In this document: positions 38,617-48,427 of the stretch, piece after piece | Position numbering within the stretch: position 1 is the stretch's first letter | Layout of the letters: every line of letters begins with the position of its first letter | Program-made: the position numbers and the translations under genes | Origin: Mojavia pulchra JT2-VF2 | GTDB taxonomy: Bacteria; Cyanobacteriota; Cyanobacteriia; Cyanobacteriales; Nostocaceae | NCBI GenBank assembly: GCA_019359325.1 | Contig: JAHHHN010000006.1 | Coordinates: forward strand, 248,001-312,000 | Direction of reading: 5' to 3' | DNA: 64,000 nucleotides | The notes under the pieces: generated by a model | What the model saw: only the letters and a program-made list of their open reading frames with translations | Databases searched by the model: none | Told to the model about the DNA's origin: nothing

Positions 38617-38805
38617 TTAGGAAATAGCTTGCGAAGCAGTCACACTATTAGACTGTTGCTTAGGTTGCAGTGATACCAACTTTTTTCCACTCGCTGCCTG
38701 TCTCTTCTGCCAATCAGCAAATATTGCTTTGAAGTCATAGTCAAAAGATTTGGCGTGTTCTTCACGAATCCGGTGCAATTCTTCTAAAACTTCGTCTTCC
38801 CACAT
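38617..38805 (-). CDS. Small cyanobacterial protein, antitoxin-like in size (unassigned)
   Basis: 62 residues: MWEDEVLEELHRIREEHAKS then FDYDFKAIFADWQKRQ and a basic C-terminus. I recall this as a small family frequent in cyanobacteria (start M-W-E-D-E-V-L-E-E-L-H, middle YD-x-K-A-I-F-A-D-W), often next to addiction-module genes, but no toxin is clearly paired here. It is reverse strand, last of three small genes running from 39.5 to 38.6 kb. Its C-terminus (KQQSNSVTASQAIS) may be altered by the repeat that follows. Confidence 0.65.
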   Translation of the reverse strand: MWEDEVLEELHRIREEHAKSFDYDFKAIFADWQKRQAASGKKLVSLQPKQQSNSVTASQAIS

Positions 38806-38927
38806 ACTCTACTCTATTCTCTTAAAAACTACACATCGAACGAGTGCATGGTTAGATTTCGGTAATGGTTGCAACCATACTAAACTTTTTTCTACTGGCT
38901 CTCTGTCTTAATATTGCTAAGTAAGCT

Positions 38928-39134
38928 TTATTGTCCCCGCCCTGGCTTGCAATCAGCAAAACTCAATGCCTCAGTATCGAGGAAACTAGCGATCGCCATC
39001 TCAATAACCGCTTCAACCGGATACTCAATTACATTCGCATGGGCAATTAGGGCAGCCCGAATCTTTTCAGGTAGCAGTTCCAAGATGACTTCGGCATCAG
39101 AGGCGGAAAGTTGCTCTTTTAGTTTTGCTTGCAT
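38928..39134 (-). CDS. Small hypothetical protein
   Basis: 68 residues: KLKEQLSASDAEVILELLPEK, IRAALIAHANVIEYPVEAVIEM, AIASFLDTEALSFADCKPGRG. Predicted all-helical with no signal peptide. It resembles small cyanobacterial proteins of unknown role, or DNA-binding/antitoxin-like helix proteins, but no firm family is recognised. It starts 4 bp after the GIY-YIG stop, so the two are probably one operon. Confidence 0.6.
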   Translation of the reverse strand: MQAKLKEQLSASDAEVILELLPEKIRAALIAHANVIEYPVEAVIEMAIASFLDTEALSFADCKPGRGQ

Positions 39135-39138
39135 AATT

Positions 39139-39510
39139 TTACTGTTCGGTTGGAATCTGGACGTTGTAAGGAGGCTCAGTAGCTCTTAAAATGATGGCTT
39201 CTAGCTCCAATAGTAGCGCAGGGTTTCCCCAATAAGAAATTGGCTGCACTGCAATACGAACATCTTCATCGCTATATTTATCAAGCCACGCCCACAAAAA
39301 AGCTTTGTGTCCACCAGTGAAGCGACTCCGCAAATTCTTGGTTTTACCGATGTATAGCAACCCATTGGTTTTGTGTCTGATGGCATAGATGCCAGGACGA
39401 GCAGGAATATTGCTAAACTGACGGTTCAAGGGAAGACATTGCTCAAAAGGAGTAAAGGCGATTGCATCTAAGATTCTCCGAGCCTGGATTTGCAGTTCCG
39501 AGTCGTTCAT
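39139..39510 (-). CDS. GIY-YIG domain protein (nuclease-like)
   Basis: About 123 residues from the ATG at 39510 (codons at 39516 and 39558 are alternatives). The GIY-YIG core is IPARPGIYAIRHKTNGLLYIGKTKNLRSRF, with the later Glu of the fold in LLLELEAIILR, so the catalytic Tyr, Arg and Glu all appear present. Such short proteins occur as stand-alone nucleases in mobile elements. It is the first gene of a leftward group of three small genes, upstream of which lies a repeat cluster. The DNA or RNA target is unknown. Confidence 0.8.
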   Translation of the reverse strand: MNDSELQIQARRILDAIAFTPFEQCLPLNRQFSNIPARPGIYAIRHKTNGLLYIGKTKNLRSRFTGGHKAFLWAWLDKYSDEDVRIAVQPISYWGNPALLLELEAIILRATEPPYNVQIPTEQ

Positions 39511-39558
39511 CGGCATGAAAACAAGAAGGCTGATTGCACAGAAATTATGTTGCCACAA

Positions 39559-40170
39559 ATTTTGTCACAGCCTACGCTCAATAAGAAAGCGATCGCCACT
39601 CTTGCAAAAACTACACAAAGCGATCGTCCATTACAAAACCTCAATCACCTTGAATCACAAAAGCTACTCAATGATAAAGCGATCGCTACTTTTATAAAAA
39701 CTACACATCAGAGCGATCGCTATTTTGTAAAAACTACACATCAAAGCGATCGTCCATTACAAAACCTCAATAACCTCGAATCACAAAAGCTTCTCAATGA
39801 AAAAGCGATCGCTATTGTCGAGCTAAATTTCTAGATTGCTGTGTTCCTCTACCTTCTGACGCAGAGTCAATTCCTTGCCCATTATCTTTAAATACCTAAT
39901 TTATGTGTTCCGGGTGAACCTTTGAAATTAGATTCACAAGTGGTGTCTGTGCCAAAAACAGCCAATCTCTGTTCAGAACCTAGAAGAACTTAATTTAATG
40001 CGATCGCTTACCTCTATTCCCATAATTTGTAAACTGTAGTAGCCGAAATCAATAAGTTTTGTTTACTACTAGTTAAGCGCGGTATTGCCACACCACCAAA
40101 AGAGAAACTATGAAACTTTCCATAACACAACCAATAGTTAGAATACAAACCTCATCCTCAAAATTCATCG
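39559..40170. repeat. HIP1-bordered repeat cluster, copies 4-6, and spacer
   Basis: 39570-39833 holds a partial copy (TACGCTCAATAAGAAAGCGATCGC), a full copy (about 39617-39686), two short GCGATCGC-TATTTT-AAAAACTACACATC links, and another full copy (about 39743-39813). The repeats are stop-free in one forward frame, giving a spurious 114-codon ORF. From 39834 to 40170 nothing is recognised. Confidence 0.7.
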
Positions 40171-42807
40171 CTATTGCCAATTCCCCACAAGGACGTAAGG
40201 TGCCCAAAACCTGGGAATTTGATAATTAGGATTGTTTAAAAGAGTAAGTTGTGCTTGACGGAGTGCTTCGGCTTTATTCAACTTGTTCTTAGCTAACTCT
40301 TCGTAGAAGTGACTCATCAGTAAAGCGGTGGACTCATCATCTATGTTCCACAGAGAAGCAAGTGTACTGCGTGCGCCAGCCCGCACAGCTACTCCAGCCA
40401 GTCCTAAAGCAGCGCGTTTATCTCCGACGGCTGTTTGACAGGCACTCAAAACCAGTAATTCAATAGCATTACGGCTGCTAGTGTTTCTGGTTCGCAGAAA
40501 GCTATCCAATTCGTTGACAATAATTGGTTTATCCCAAGCTAAAATAAAGGTTTTTTCGGCTTGAGAACTGAACTGTCCGTGAGTAGCAAGATGCACTACA
40601 GGAAAAGGAAGTGAGTTGATTTCTTTTTGTAGAGATGTGCTAGTAAATTGCTGATTGAGAAGTATTTTACTACTGGAAACCTCAGACTTAATTTGATTTA
40701 ATTCCAACCCTACATTGGCGAGGGGGGAAAAGCCGTGGCGTGCTTCTGTAAGACCAGCGCTTAAGGCTTGTATTTGTAGCTGCTGCACTGATTTTGAGGG
40801 TAGTAATTGTAGTCCTGGTGTTAATGCGATCGCATACTTTTGAATTAAGTATTGTTGACCGTCATAGAGTACAGCCATTGGAATGTTACGCAAAGAGCCA
40901 TCTAGAACAAACACCAAAGTTTTGACTTTGCTTTTAGCTAAGTCTGCTTCTAGTGGTTGTAGTAGCCAACTATATAACTGTCGAGATAAAGACTTAACAT
41001 CCCGCGACATATAAGGTCTAATGAGTTTCTGTTGCAGTTTCTGTATAGTTGTCTCCACTTCAGTCTGAGTTATGGCAACTTTGTAATGACGTAGGGGTTG
41101 TTGCGGCAACTTGAGGATGACTTCTAATCGGTCTGGCAAAATAATCGGATAAATAACTGTCGCTGTCGGATCGTCTTTGTCGATCACAGAATCGATTTGG
41201 ATTGGTTTTCCTTCTAAGCAAGCTACCCGAAAAAAGTTGTCTAGTTCAGCCAGTTGCAGAGATTCGATCAGATTACGAGCTTGGATGAGGTTTTCTTGAC
41301 TGGGTTGCGAGTTTTCCTCTGATTGTAAAAGTAAATCTACGAATTGCCGATAAACTGGCTCTACTTCCTCGCGAAAAGAAAATTGAATTTCGGGATTAAT
41401 CGCAACTAAATCCTGACGCAGAGATTGAAGAGTTGTTACTGCCTGAGTATAAGCTGCGATCGCTCCTTGATTATTTCCTTGATACTTGAGCAACCGTCCT
41501 AACTGCCATTGCCAACGATAGCTAATGTCTGGTGCATTAATACTTTGAGCTAAAATTAAAGCTTGCTGGGTCAGTTCTTTAGCGGTTGACCATTGCTGGG
41601 TTTGTTCGTAAAGTCCCCCAAGATTTCCTAAAGCATAAGCTTCGGCTCGTTGGTCTTTGATAATTTTGGCTTGTTGAATTGCAGTGGCTAAGAGTTTGCC
41701 TATTTCTATCGATGAAGAAACGCGATCGTTACTAGCTTGCTTGAAACGAATTAAACTTTGGGCAAATTTAATCCGAGCGTAGATTACCTGACGACTTGGG
41801 GCTAAAGTAGCAAGCTCAGATTGTATAGTAGGTAATAACGTCTGGGCAGATACCCATTGCTCTTGCTCTAACAAAACTTGCAATTGATTTAATTGCGCTT
41901 GCAGCCGCGTCATTGGCGAGGCTGAGGAAGTAGAAGCTTGACGATAAAACTCTAAAGCTGCTTCAACTTGCTGCTGAGTTCGGGCGGTGTTACCTAAACT
42001 CAATTGAATTTCCGCTACAAGTTCTGGAGATTTTAGCCGTTGAGCCACAGCCAAACTTTGCTCTAAAATCTGCCGAGAACCGAGACTATGATTTGCGTTG
42101 TTCTGATCTAAATCTCCAACTAATCGCAGGATATTACCGAGACTGAGCAATCCAGTAGCTTTGAGTAGAGAGTCCGGCTGCTGTTGCAGGTTTTGATTTA
42201 CTTGGGTGAGTGTGATTAAGGTTCGCCGATAAAGCCCCAGAGCTTGTAGTGCCTGAGCTTGGTTGATTTGGCTACCAATAATCCCCGCAGTATCGCTGAT
42301 TTGGGTATAGGCATTATGAGCTTGTTCCCAACTAGTGAGAGCTTTTTCTGATTGCCCAAGCGCCAGTTGCAACTGACCTTGAGTGTTGAACGCTTGGGCT
42401 AAAGCTGATGTGTGCTCTTTATTTCTGATATTTGAACTTGCTTGTAATAACGTTAAACTATCTGCGATCGCTTTAGTTGCCTCAGGCCATTGTCCCAATT
42501 GTTGATCTGCTAATGATAAATAGTTCAATGCCAATGCTTGGTTGAGCTTGTCACCTTGGGATTGTAATGCTTGAGAAGCTTGTTGTAGAACCTTTACTGC
42601 TTCAGCAAATTTTTCTGCTTGGTATAGTTCCCAACCCTGTTGCAATAGTTGCAGAGAATTTACATTTTGAGTCTTAAGGGTTTGAGCCGCATCAATTGTC
42701 TGCGCTCTTAACATGAGTTGCCAAGAGCCGCTGAATACTATACCAGCCAGTAACACAATCAGCCGTAACAAGTAGTAATTAATACCAAAATAAAGTTTAG
42801 GGAACAC
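40171..42807 (-). CDS. TPR-repeat CHAT-domain protein (caspase-like peptidase)
   Basis: About 878 residues from a GTG at 42807, which overlaps the upstream gene's stop by 11 bp and gives a good signal peptide ([17 protein letters not shown]). The frame is open to an ATG at 42918, but that would overlap 122 bp. TPR-like repeats fill about residues 60-470 ([20 protein letters not shown], then many Q-A-L-x-L repeats). The C-terminal CHAT domain has catalytic His in [10 protein letters not shown] and Cys in [15 protein letters not shown] proteins are proteases or scaffolds with a caspase-like fold. Overlap with the FHA gene implies coupled translation and a shared role outside the inner membrane. 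Confidence 0.88.
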   Translation of the reverse strand: MFPKLYFGINYYLLRLIVLLAGIVFSGSWQLMLRAQTIDAAQTLKTQNVNSLQLLQQGWELYQAEKFAEAVKVLQQASQALQSQGDKLNQALALNYLSLADQQLGQWPEATKAIADSLTLLQASSNIRNKEHTSALAQAFNTQGQLQLALGQSEKALTSWEQAHNAYTQISDTAGIIGSQINQAQALQALGLYRRTLITLTQVNQNLQQQPDSLLKATGLLSLGNILRLVGDLDQNNANHSLGSRQILEQSLAVAQRLKSPELVAEIQLSLGNTARTQQQVEAALEFYRQASTSSASPMTRLQAQLNQLQVLLEQEQWVSAQTLLPTIQSELATLAPSRQVIYARIKFAQSLIRFKQASNDRVSSSIEIGKLLATAIQQAKIIKDQRAEAYALGNLGGLYEQTQQWSTAKELTQQALILAQSINAPDISYRWQWQLGRLLKYQGNNQGAIAAYTQAVTTLQSLRQDLVAINPEIQFSFREEVEPVYRQFVDLLLQSEENSQPSQENLIQARNLIESLQLAELDNFFRVACLEGKPIQIDSVIDKDDPTATVIYPIILPDRLEVILKLPQQPLRHYKVAITQTEVETTIQKLQQKLIRPYMSRDVKSLSRQLYSWLLQPLEADLAKSKVKTLVFVLDGSLRNIPMAVLYDGQQYLIQKYAIALTPGLQLLPSKSVQQLQIQALSAGLTEARHGFSPLANVGLELNQIKSEVSSSKILLNQQFTSTSLQKEINSLPFPVVHLATHGQFSSQAEKTFILAWDKPIIVNELDSFLRTRNTSSRNAIELLVLSACQTAVGDKRAALGLAGVAVRAGARSTLASLWNIDDESTALLMSHFYEELAKNKLNKAEALRQAQLTLLNNPNYQIPRFWAPYVLVGNWQ

Positions 42808-45800
42808 GGCAGGTAGTTGAATTAGAAGTAAATGTTTGAGGAGTAGTAATTGCTTGGGCAGTGAGGACGACTTCGCCCTTTTTGTTGAACTTCCAACTAT
42901 CAGCTGGCACAATTTCAACGCCAGCAGATGCTTCAGATGGTTGCGTGGCAGTCTTTAAGTTCTGCCGATTAGCCATAACAGACGGACGGCGAGCATCTTC
43001 CCACACTGCATCACTACTGAGTAGTTCGCTGGGATTAGGTGGTAAACCGCCACGTCCGGTGATTGTAAATTGGCTAGCTATTTTTCCATTGTGGGCGGCA
43101 CAGCCTTGTGCAATTAATCCAGAAGCATCAACAACCTCTGCTGGTAATTCCGCTAATCCCCGGCTGGGGTCAACATCAGGTGTATTTATATTTACCTGAC
43201 CGCTTAACGTAGGACTTGCCTGAGAAATTGCAGAGATGTCACTTGTTGGTAGTTTTTGGGTGTCAAGTTGGATGGGGTCGTTGGTTGATAGTAGTCTCAC
43301 TAAGTCTTCTCGACTACGCACCACCATACCAAAGATGTTAGTTGCGTTGATTGCGACTGTACCACCACTGCCGCTAAAAGCATTGGCGGTGATGTCGCTA
43401 TTTTCTCTTGGGACAGCAACAATGAATGGAGAATCAATAATGATATTACCGCCATTTCCACCAGCTTGTGCCTTGCCTGCGGTGGTAGAAATATTACTGT
43501 TACGGCGTAGGATCAACATGTTTTGATCCTGTATCTTAATATTGCCGCCTGTATTGCTAGCTGTTTCGGCAGAGATAAATGCCCCCCGATCAAGGGTAAG
43601 AGAACTTAACTGGAACTGAATATCACCCCCAATCCCAGTTCCCTGGCTATCCACAGCGACACCTGCGCCATCTTGAATGACGGCAGTGCTTGAGCCAATG
43701 AAAATACTGCCACTATTGCCTGTAGAAACAGGGGTTGTGTTGGCAAATAGCCCACTATTAGCCCCTGCTAGAGTAACGCGGTCTATGGCATTAACGCTAA
43801 TATTACCTGCACGTCCATCGGCAGAAGTTCGGGCAGTTAGTTGGCCCCCATTAATTAAGGAGAGCGATCGCGCGTTAATACTAATATCGCCTCCGTTGCC
43901 CTCCGCTCCTAGTTCCACTGTGCTGAGAGCAGTACCGTTATCAAAAGAAACTGCATCACTGGCTTGAATTCTCACACTGCCTGCATCTCCTTTTCCACGA
44001 GTCAAAGCTTGAAGTCGAGCGTTATTGGTAGCTGAGAGCGATCCTGTATAGAGAGCAATAGTACCGCCCTCACCGCTAGACATCTTCTCCGTATTAGCAA
44101 ACAGTCCACTATTTTCGCCAGAAAGATTGACACTGTTAACAAAATGGTTAGGTTTGCCGAGGGTGATATTACCAGCCCGACCGCTACCAGAGGTAGTAGT
44201 GAGCAGTTGACCGCCACTTGCTGCTTCAAAGGTATTGGAATTTAAAATGATATTGCCAGCAGCCCCATCAGCAGTAGTTCGAGCATCTAAAATCGCCGTG
44301 TCCGCCACACGGAAGGTATTAGTGGTAACGTTAATATCACCGCCTCTGCCTTGACTTTCAGTTTTTGTGACTAACCCACTGGTAGAAGCGAAGTTTCCAT
44401 AGAAAGCATAGAAAGAACCAGCTCCTGAAACATCGACAGAATCAGCAGCATTAATTTCGATATTTCCTGCATTCCCCTGACCAGAAGTGTTGGTATATAG
44501 TCCAGCACCCCTAGTGAGAAAAACCGAGCCAGCCTCAACATTAATGTTGCCTCCATTACCCACGGCTTCAGAAGAGACTCTGCTTAAAATCACGCTCTTA
44601 TCTAAAGAGACAGTTCCACCTGGAGTTGCGATTGTGATTGAGCCTGCTTTTCCTACTCCTTCTGTTTCAGTTTTAAAGCCTGAGCTATCGGTGAGAATGA
44701 GGGAGCTGGCTTTGATTGTGATGTTACCTCCATTACCTACGGAACCAAGATTGACATTGCTGTAGAGTCTGCTATCTCTCAGAGAAACCGAACCGTTAAC
44801 ATCTAAGAATATGCTTCCAGCATTCCCTGATAAGCTTGCTTGACCACGAGTGCCAGTACTCAATATGGCATTATCTAATTTGAGTGTTCCAGCTTTAATC
44901 GTGATATCTCCGCCATTACCCACGGCTTCATAGTAAACATTGCCGAAGAAAATTGGGCCTCCAAGGTTGGGTACGCCAAGAGAAACATCGCCACTCGCAT
45001 CCACTAATATGCTTCCAGCATTACCTTTTCCCCATGTGCTGCTACTCAGAGTACCAGCTCCTGAAGAAAACGACCTAGCTTTTATAAAAATATTGCCACT
45101 ATTACCCACACCTCCAGTGAACACATCGTTTTCAATAAAGGTAAATGTTGAGGTGGTCACCATTCCAGTTCCATTGAACGTAATATCTCCTGCCTGACTG
45201 CCAGCAAACCCTTGACCTTTTGCAATCCCAGCGCGAAGAAAAGTGGAGTGTATTGAGTTTCCTAAAATATCTATATTTCGTCCATAAACGGTGATACTAC
45301 CATTATTAGAAGCAGAAACATCAAGGCGAGTATCGTTGGTGGCAGAACTTGCGATCGCCACATCAGCTCGCGCTACTCCATCTGGAAAAGACAAGCTCAT
45401 CAAATTGGAATTGCCAGGAATAACATTAAGCCCTACTGTTCCTGGTGCAGCTAGTCCTCCTATCTCAATCCGACTTCCTGGAACTCTTAAAGTTGCCCCT
45501 TCTAGTAATACTTTACCCCCCACTAGCGCCAAGGTTTTACCAGGCTGAACCTTAAATCCGCCGGATGTAACGAATTCAGCCCCAACTAGGCTGATTGTAT
45601 AAGCTCCATTATCAAACCCGGAATTATCCCACCCACTCATTGGTAAACCCGCTCCCGCACCAGTCGCATTACCTGACAAGCTATCAAAAATATATCCAGA
45701 CTGACTGTATGGGTTATTATTCCAGCTGGAAATGCCTAGATAATGTATGCCAGATGGGGCTGAAGGAGGGTGTAATTGCAAAGTTGATTGTCTAGTTAAT

Positions 45801-46648
45801 TGAGAAGAAAATATATCATTACTGTCATCGTTGCTGACAACGCCTAAAGCATTGGCATTGAACAAGAACAACTGTGTATCTACAGCACTGCTGCCAACTG
45901 TCGTTGCTGAGAATGAGCCATCACCAGGTAGATAAATTTGGTATAAATCTACATCATTAACATGAGAAAGCGTTCCAGAAATCGTGCTGAGCTTTGCCCC
46001 AGAAGGCTGGTTATTGACTGCCTGTGCCATACTGGGAAGCTCACCTGCATCCTCATTTTCAATGAAGGCATTGGAGGAAGCATTACCAGCCCTCATAATA
46101 ATATTTCCTTCAGTGCCATTAAACTGTAAACCAGTTGGTACACTGATTGTCAGCAGGGGTCTTGCTGAGGAGTTAGTCGTACTAAACTCTGTACCATCGG
46201 CAAACTTCAGACTATTCGCTGTACTAGCTAAAAAAGAACCTCCGATGTTTAATTGAGCATTGGGGCCAAAAATAATGCCATTAGGATTCAACAGAAATAA
46301 ATTAGCTGTACCATTAGCACGAATTAAACCATCTATATTAGAAATTGAACCGCCTGTTACGCGGCTGATAATATTTTGAATATCTGGAGCATTATTGAAG
46401 TAAGCTGTACTTCCAGTTGGAACAGAAAAATCCTTAAAGCTGTGAAACAAGTTGCTTCCTTGGATAGTTCCTGCTTCAATAGTTGTGAGATTATCCTGCG
46501 TTCTCACACGAGAATTATCAGGTAGAGTGCCATCGGTCGTAATTTGTGCGTTGGCACTATTTGTAGAAAATGCGATCGCACATAAGCTTGCAATTGCTAA
46601 ACCTAATTTTTCGTCCCAGCTGCGCTCTCTAGCACTGAGATAGAACAT
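42797..46648 (-). CDS. FHA/TPS-type exported beta-helix protein with pre-peptidase (PPC) domain insert
   Basis: About 1283 residues. The ATG at 46648 is chosen because GGAGG lies 6 nt upstream. Signal peptide ends near STNSANAQ. Residues about 30-150 are a two-partner-secretion (haemagglutination activity) domain ([17 protein letters not shown], then [23 protein letters not shown]). About 195-335 resembles a bacterial pre-peptidase C-terminal domain ([37 protein letters not shown]), inserted before the beta-helix. The rest is a long series of GNAGNI/GNGGNI repeats forming a beta-helix. The C-terminal 130 residues include [25 protein letters not shown], typical of cyanobacterial members. The partner TpsB transporter is not in the window. 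Confidence 0.88.
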   Translation of the reverse strand: MFYLSARERSWDEKLGLAIASLCAIAFSTNSANAQITTDGTLPDNSRVRTQDNLTTIEAGTIQGSNLFHSFKDFSVPTGSTAYFNNAPDIQNIISRVTGGSISNIDGLIRANGTANLFLLNPNGIIFGPNAQLNIGGSFLASTANSLKFADGTEFSTTNSSARPLLTISVPTGLQFNGTEGNIIMRAGNASSNAFIENEDAGELPSMAQAVNNQPSGAKLSTISGTLSHVNDVDLYQIYLPGDGSFSATTVGSSAVDTQLFLFNANALGVVSNDDSNDIFSSQLTRQSTLQLHPPSAPSGIHYLGISSWNNNPYSQSGYIFDSLSGNATGAGAGLPMSGWDNSGFDNGAYTISLVGAEFVTSGGFKVQPGKTLALVGGKVLLEGATLRVPGSRIEIGGLAAPGTVGLNVIPGNSNLMSLSFPDGVARADVAIASSATNDTRLDVSASNNGSITVYGRNIDILGNSIHSTFLRAGIAKGQGFAGSQAGDITFNGTGMVTTSTFTFIENDVFTGGVGNSGNIFIKARSFSSGAGTLSSSTWGKGNAGSILVDASGDVSLGVPNLGGPIFFGNVYYEAVGNGGDITIKAGTLKLDNAILSTGTRGQASLSGNAGSIFLDVNGSVSLRDSRLYSNVNLGSVGNGGNITIKASSLILTDSSGFKTETEGVGKAGSITIATPGGTVSLDKSVILSRVSSEAVGNGGNINVEAGSVFLTRGAGLYTNTSGQGNAGNIEINAADSVDVSGAGSFYAFYGNFASTSGLVTKTESQGRGGDINVTTNTFRVADTAILDARTTADGAAGNIILNSNTFEAASGGQLLTTTSGSGRAGNITLGKPNHFVNSVNLSGENSGLFANTEKMSSGEGGTIALYTGSLSATNNARLQALTRGKGDAGSVRIQASDAVSFDNGTALSTVELGAEGNGGDISINARSLSLINGGQLTARTSADGRAGNISVNAIDRVTLAGANSGLFANTTPVSTGNSGSIFIGSSTAVIQDGAGVAVDSQGTGIGGDIQFQLSSLTLDRGAFISAETASNTGGNIKIQDQNMLILRRNSNISTTAGKAQAGGNGGNIIIDSPFIVAVPRENSDITANAFSGSGGTVAINATNIFGMVVRSREDLVRLLSTNDPIQLDTQKLPTSDISAISQASPTLSGQVNINTPDVDPSRGLAELPAEVVDASGLIAQGCAAHNGKIASQFTITGRGGLPPNPSELLSSDAVWEDARRPSVMANRQNLKTATQPSEASAGVEIVPADSWKFNKKGEVVLTAQAITTPQTFTSNSTTCRVP

Positions 46649-46821
46649 TGCACCCTCCATCCCAAGCAAATTAGTTGCTTTCCATATGCTGAGTAAAATT
46701 AATGTATCACTAGTAGTAAATAAATAGTTTTTGTTTTTAATTCACGTAATATAAATTTTTGTAGTGCCTTGCATCCTCCAGCAAATAGTAAATCAAAATC
46801 CATAAAATATATAATCTCGTA
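46649..46821. promoter_or_regulatory. Upstream region of the FHA gene
   Basis: A/T-rich spacer between the FHA start and the TnsC fragment; presumed promoter region. No clear motif assigned. Confidence 0.35.
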
Positions 46822-46976
46822 CTAATTTAAATTCTTGTAAGTAGTGCCGATAGCAATGCCCAACTTGCCATAAATATCACGCACCTCTGCAAAAGTCTCA
46901 GGCTTAAGCCGATCAGCTTCATCAACAATGATCATTTCTACGCCACAGCCCTTTAATACCTCCATTGTTCTGCCGC
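46822..46976 (-). pseudogene. TnsC (AAA+ transposition regulator) fragment
   Basis: A 50-codon reverse-strand stretch reads RTMEVLKGC, then the Walker B segment MIIVDEADRLKPETFAEVRD and IYGKLGIAI, before diverging (GTTYKNLN) to a TAG. I recognise this as the central part of TnsC from V-K-type CRISPR-associated transposons, in which V-L-V-G-T would normally follow. Walker A, the N-terminus and the whole C-terminal half are absent. Its 5' side stops exactly at the transposon end beginning at 46,977. Confidence 0.75.
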
Positions 46977-47054
46977 TGTACAGTGACTAATTGTTTGTCA
47001 GATGATGGCAATCGACAGAATTTGTCACTATGACATTTAATTAGTCACTGTACA
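46977..47054. mobile_element. 78-bp inverted pair of CAST-like transposon ends
   Basis: Perfect 16-bp inverted termini, TGTACAGTGACTAATT (46977-46992) and AATTAGTCACTGTACA (47039-47054). Internal TGTC/GACA motifs (GTTTGTC; GACAGAATTTGTC; GACATTTAATTAGTC) look like TnsB-binding repeats. It lacks coding capacity. Flanking 5-mers GCCGC and AAAAC differ. It lies between the TnsC fragment and the DUF3616 gene, whose stop codon is 4 bp away. Confidence 0.8.
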
Positions 47055-47058
47055 AAAA

Positions 47059-48126
47059 CTATTCCAACCTGAACACGTCTGCTATGACTCCGCTATCATC
47101 TACCAACCTATTCTTTGCCGGAGAGTCATAAACTACTAACAACGAAGGTGTACCAGTTACATCATTAAATAATGTAATTCCCTCAGCATGATCATCCCTA
47201 TTTCCATAGGGAATATCTTGTACAAGCTCTGGTTTATGGAGAGCGTCTTCTGGCGCACTAACGCCATTTTTCCAGCGATAAACTTGTACCGGCCCGTCTA
47301 AATCCATTGTTGGCCCGGCTAAAAGTAAGACATCTTCCCCATCTATACGCAAGTCTCTGATTCCCAGTCCATTCAACCACAGAAAATGCTTTTTATATTC
47401 TTGCTTCTGTTCGCCAATTTGTTGCAGTTTCATCAATCCTGGGGTTGAATCTTCTAACTCTATTTCCACAATTACAGCCCAACCCCGCAATACTGGCCCT
47501 CGCAAACCCAGAAAAATTCGGTTTTGATAAATGCCCATTCCCTCGATATCAAAGCCATTATCTTTTCCTGGAATTTCGGCTTTGATATAGCAGCCCAAAT
47601 GTGGATCATCTGCTAAAGCTGCCATGAGTAAATTACCACGGTCAGTCAACTCTAGTTTAGCCGCACTCAACTGTACATCTGGATTTTGAGGATGTGAACA
47701 AGATGAGAATAACTTACCATCTACAAGGGGAATCCGTCCTAGGATATAACGGTTAGCTTCTGATGTAATTGTTGCTAGTCGTTGAATATTTTTTACATCA
47801 GTATGCTTAGATTTAGGTTTTTTGCGCTTGTAACTATGAGAACCAACTAACCATAGATAATAATCCGCATAAGCCAGCCCTTCAATATCAATTTCTTCAC
47901 TTTCTGGCGCAGGTAAACTAATGAATTCAGCCACCCGGAATTGTTGATGCTCTGCAAATTTGTTACCCTCAACCAACGAAAGCCTTTCAAGAGTTGAGGT
48001 TTCATCTGATCCGAGCCACAAGTATTTCTGTGATGTTAGTAACAGTGCAGAAATATCTTCTCTGTGTTTTTGAAAGGTTTCTGCAAAAATTAGAAAAACT
48101 TGATTTAGTAAAGAAGAGTTTTGCAT
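47059..48126 (-). CDS. DUF3616 family protein
   Basis: 355 residues, no signal peptide. The DUF3616 family resembles beta-propeller-like esterase/phytase folds, with function unknown. Recognisable pattern: SLVEGNKFAEHQQFRVAEFI, EIDIEGLAYADYYLWLVGSHS, GFDIEGMGIYQNRIFLGLRGPVLRGWA and HAEGITLFND. Repeated (D/H)-x-E-G-(L/M/I) motifs suggest repeating blades with acidic ligands. The right transposon end lies 4 bp past its stop, so the insertion left this gene intact. Confidence 0.82.
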   Translation of the reverse strand: MQNSSLLNQVFLIFAETFQKHREDISALLLTSQKYLWLGSDETSTLERLSLVEGNKFAEHQQFRVAEFISLPAPESEEIDIEGLAYADYYLWLVGSHSYKRKKPKSKHTDVKNIQRLATITSEANRYILGRIPLVDGKLFSSCSHPQNPDVQLSAAKLELTDRGNLLMAALADDPHLGCYIKAEIPGKDNGFDIEGMGIYQNRIFLGLRGPVLRGWAVIVEIELEDSTPGLMKLQQIGEQKQEYKKHFLWLNGLGIRDLRIDGEDVLLLAGPTMDLDGPVQVYRWKNGVSAPEDALHKPELVQDIPYGNRDDHAEGITLFNDVTGTPSLLVVYDSPAKNRLVDDSGVIADVFRLE

Positions 48127-48427
48127 TTTACAATACTTCTAAGTGTTTTACGATTTTTTATTATTTTTCAACGTTTTAAATAATACTTAATTTTTAACTT
48201 ATCTTAGCTAATTATAATCCACTTGGGGCATATAAAAGTTGGTTAAAATTAGCGATCGCAGCACAAAAACCATTGAATCTGAGCATATTTATAGATAAAA
48301 ATTTATAATATTAGAAATAATATTTAACTACCATAAGTAGTATTTCAAAAAATCAATAGATAGATACGATTATTTAACTAAATGCTATCATGCAATAAAT
48401 TGATTAAGCATATTGTTGATATAAATT
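48127..48427. other. Intergenic region between divergent DUF3616 and CHAD genes
   Basis: About 0.3 kb, very A/T-rich with one HIP1 site (48253). No gene, RNA or repeat family recognised. Confidence 0.4.

Larger units (their letters stand above)
36615..47054. mobile_element. Decayed Tn7-like / CAST-related transposon at tRNA-Val (putative extent)
   Basis: Bounded on the left by TGTACAGTGACTAATT (36615-36630) followed by GTTTGTC, and on the right by its reverse complement ending at 47,054. The ends closely resemble, as I recall them, the ends of type V-K CRISPR-associated transposons (TGTACAGTGAC then AAT and TGTC motifs). Inside are a broken TniQ/TnsD-like gene near the left end and a TnsC fragment near the right end, both transcribed leftward. 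Presumed cargo between them: an exported repeat protein, a GIY-YIG protein, small proteins, a TPR-CHAT protein and an FHA/TPS protein. No TnsB, Cas12k, tracrRNA or CRISPR array is seen. The flanking 5-mers (ATTTG, AAAAC) do not match, so no target duplication supports the full extent. Confidence 0.55.

Noticed and set aside
38405-38620. 71-codon forward open frame
   Set aside because: Made of the same repeat family; ends in a REP-like sequence.
37605-39833. Possible CRISPR array
   Set aside because: Units are about 70 bp, irregularly spaced, diverged and without unique spacers of uniform length.
39490-39834. 114-codon forward open frame
   Set aside because: It consists of HIP1-bordered repeats that lack stops in one frame; its 5' part lies antisense to the GIY-YIG gene. 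No protein-like conservation or ribosome site.
42808-42918. Extension of the CHAT protein to an ATG at 42918
   Set aside because: It would overlap the FHA gene by 122 bp, and the added residues do not improve the signal peptide.
46670-46980. Delocalised crRNA or CRISPR repeat near the right transposon end
   Set aside because: No repeat ending in TTGAAAG-type sequence and no match to the tRNA-Val sequence were found there by eye.
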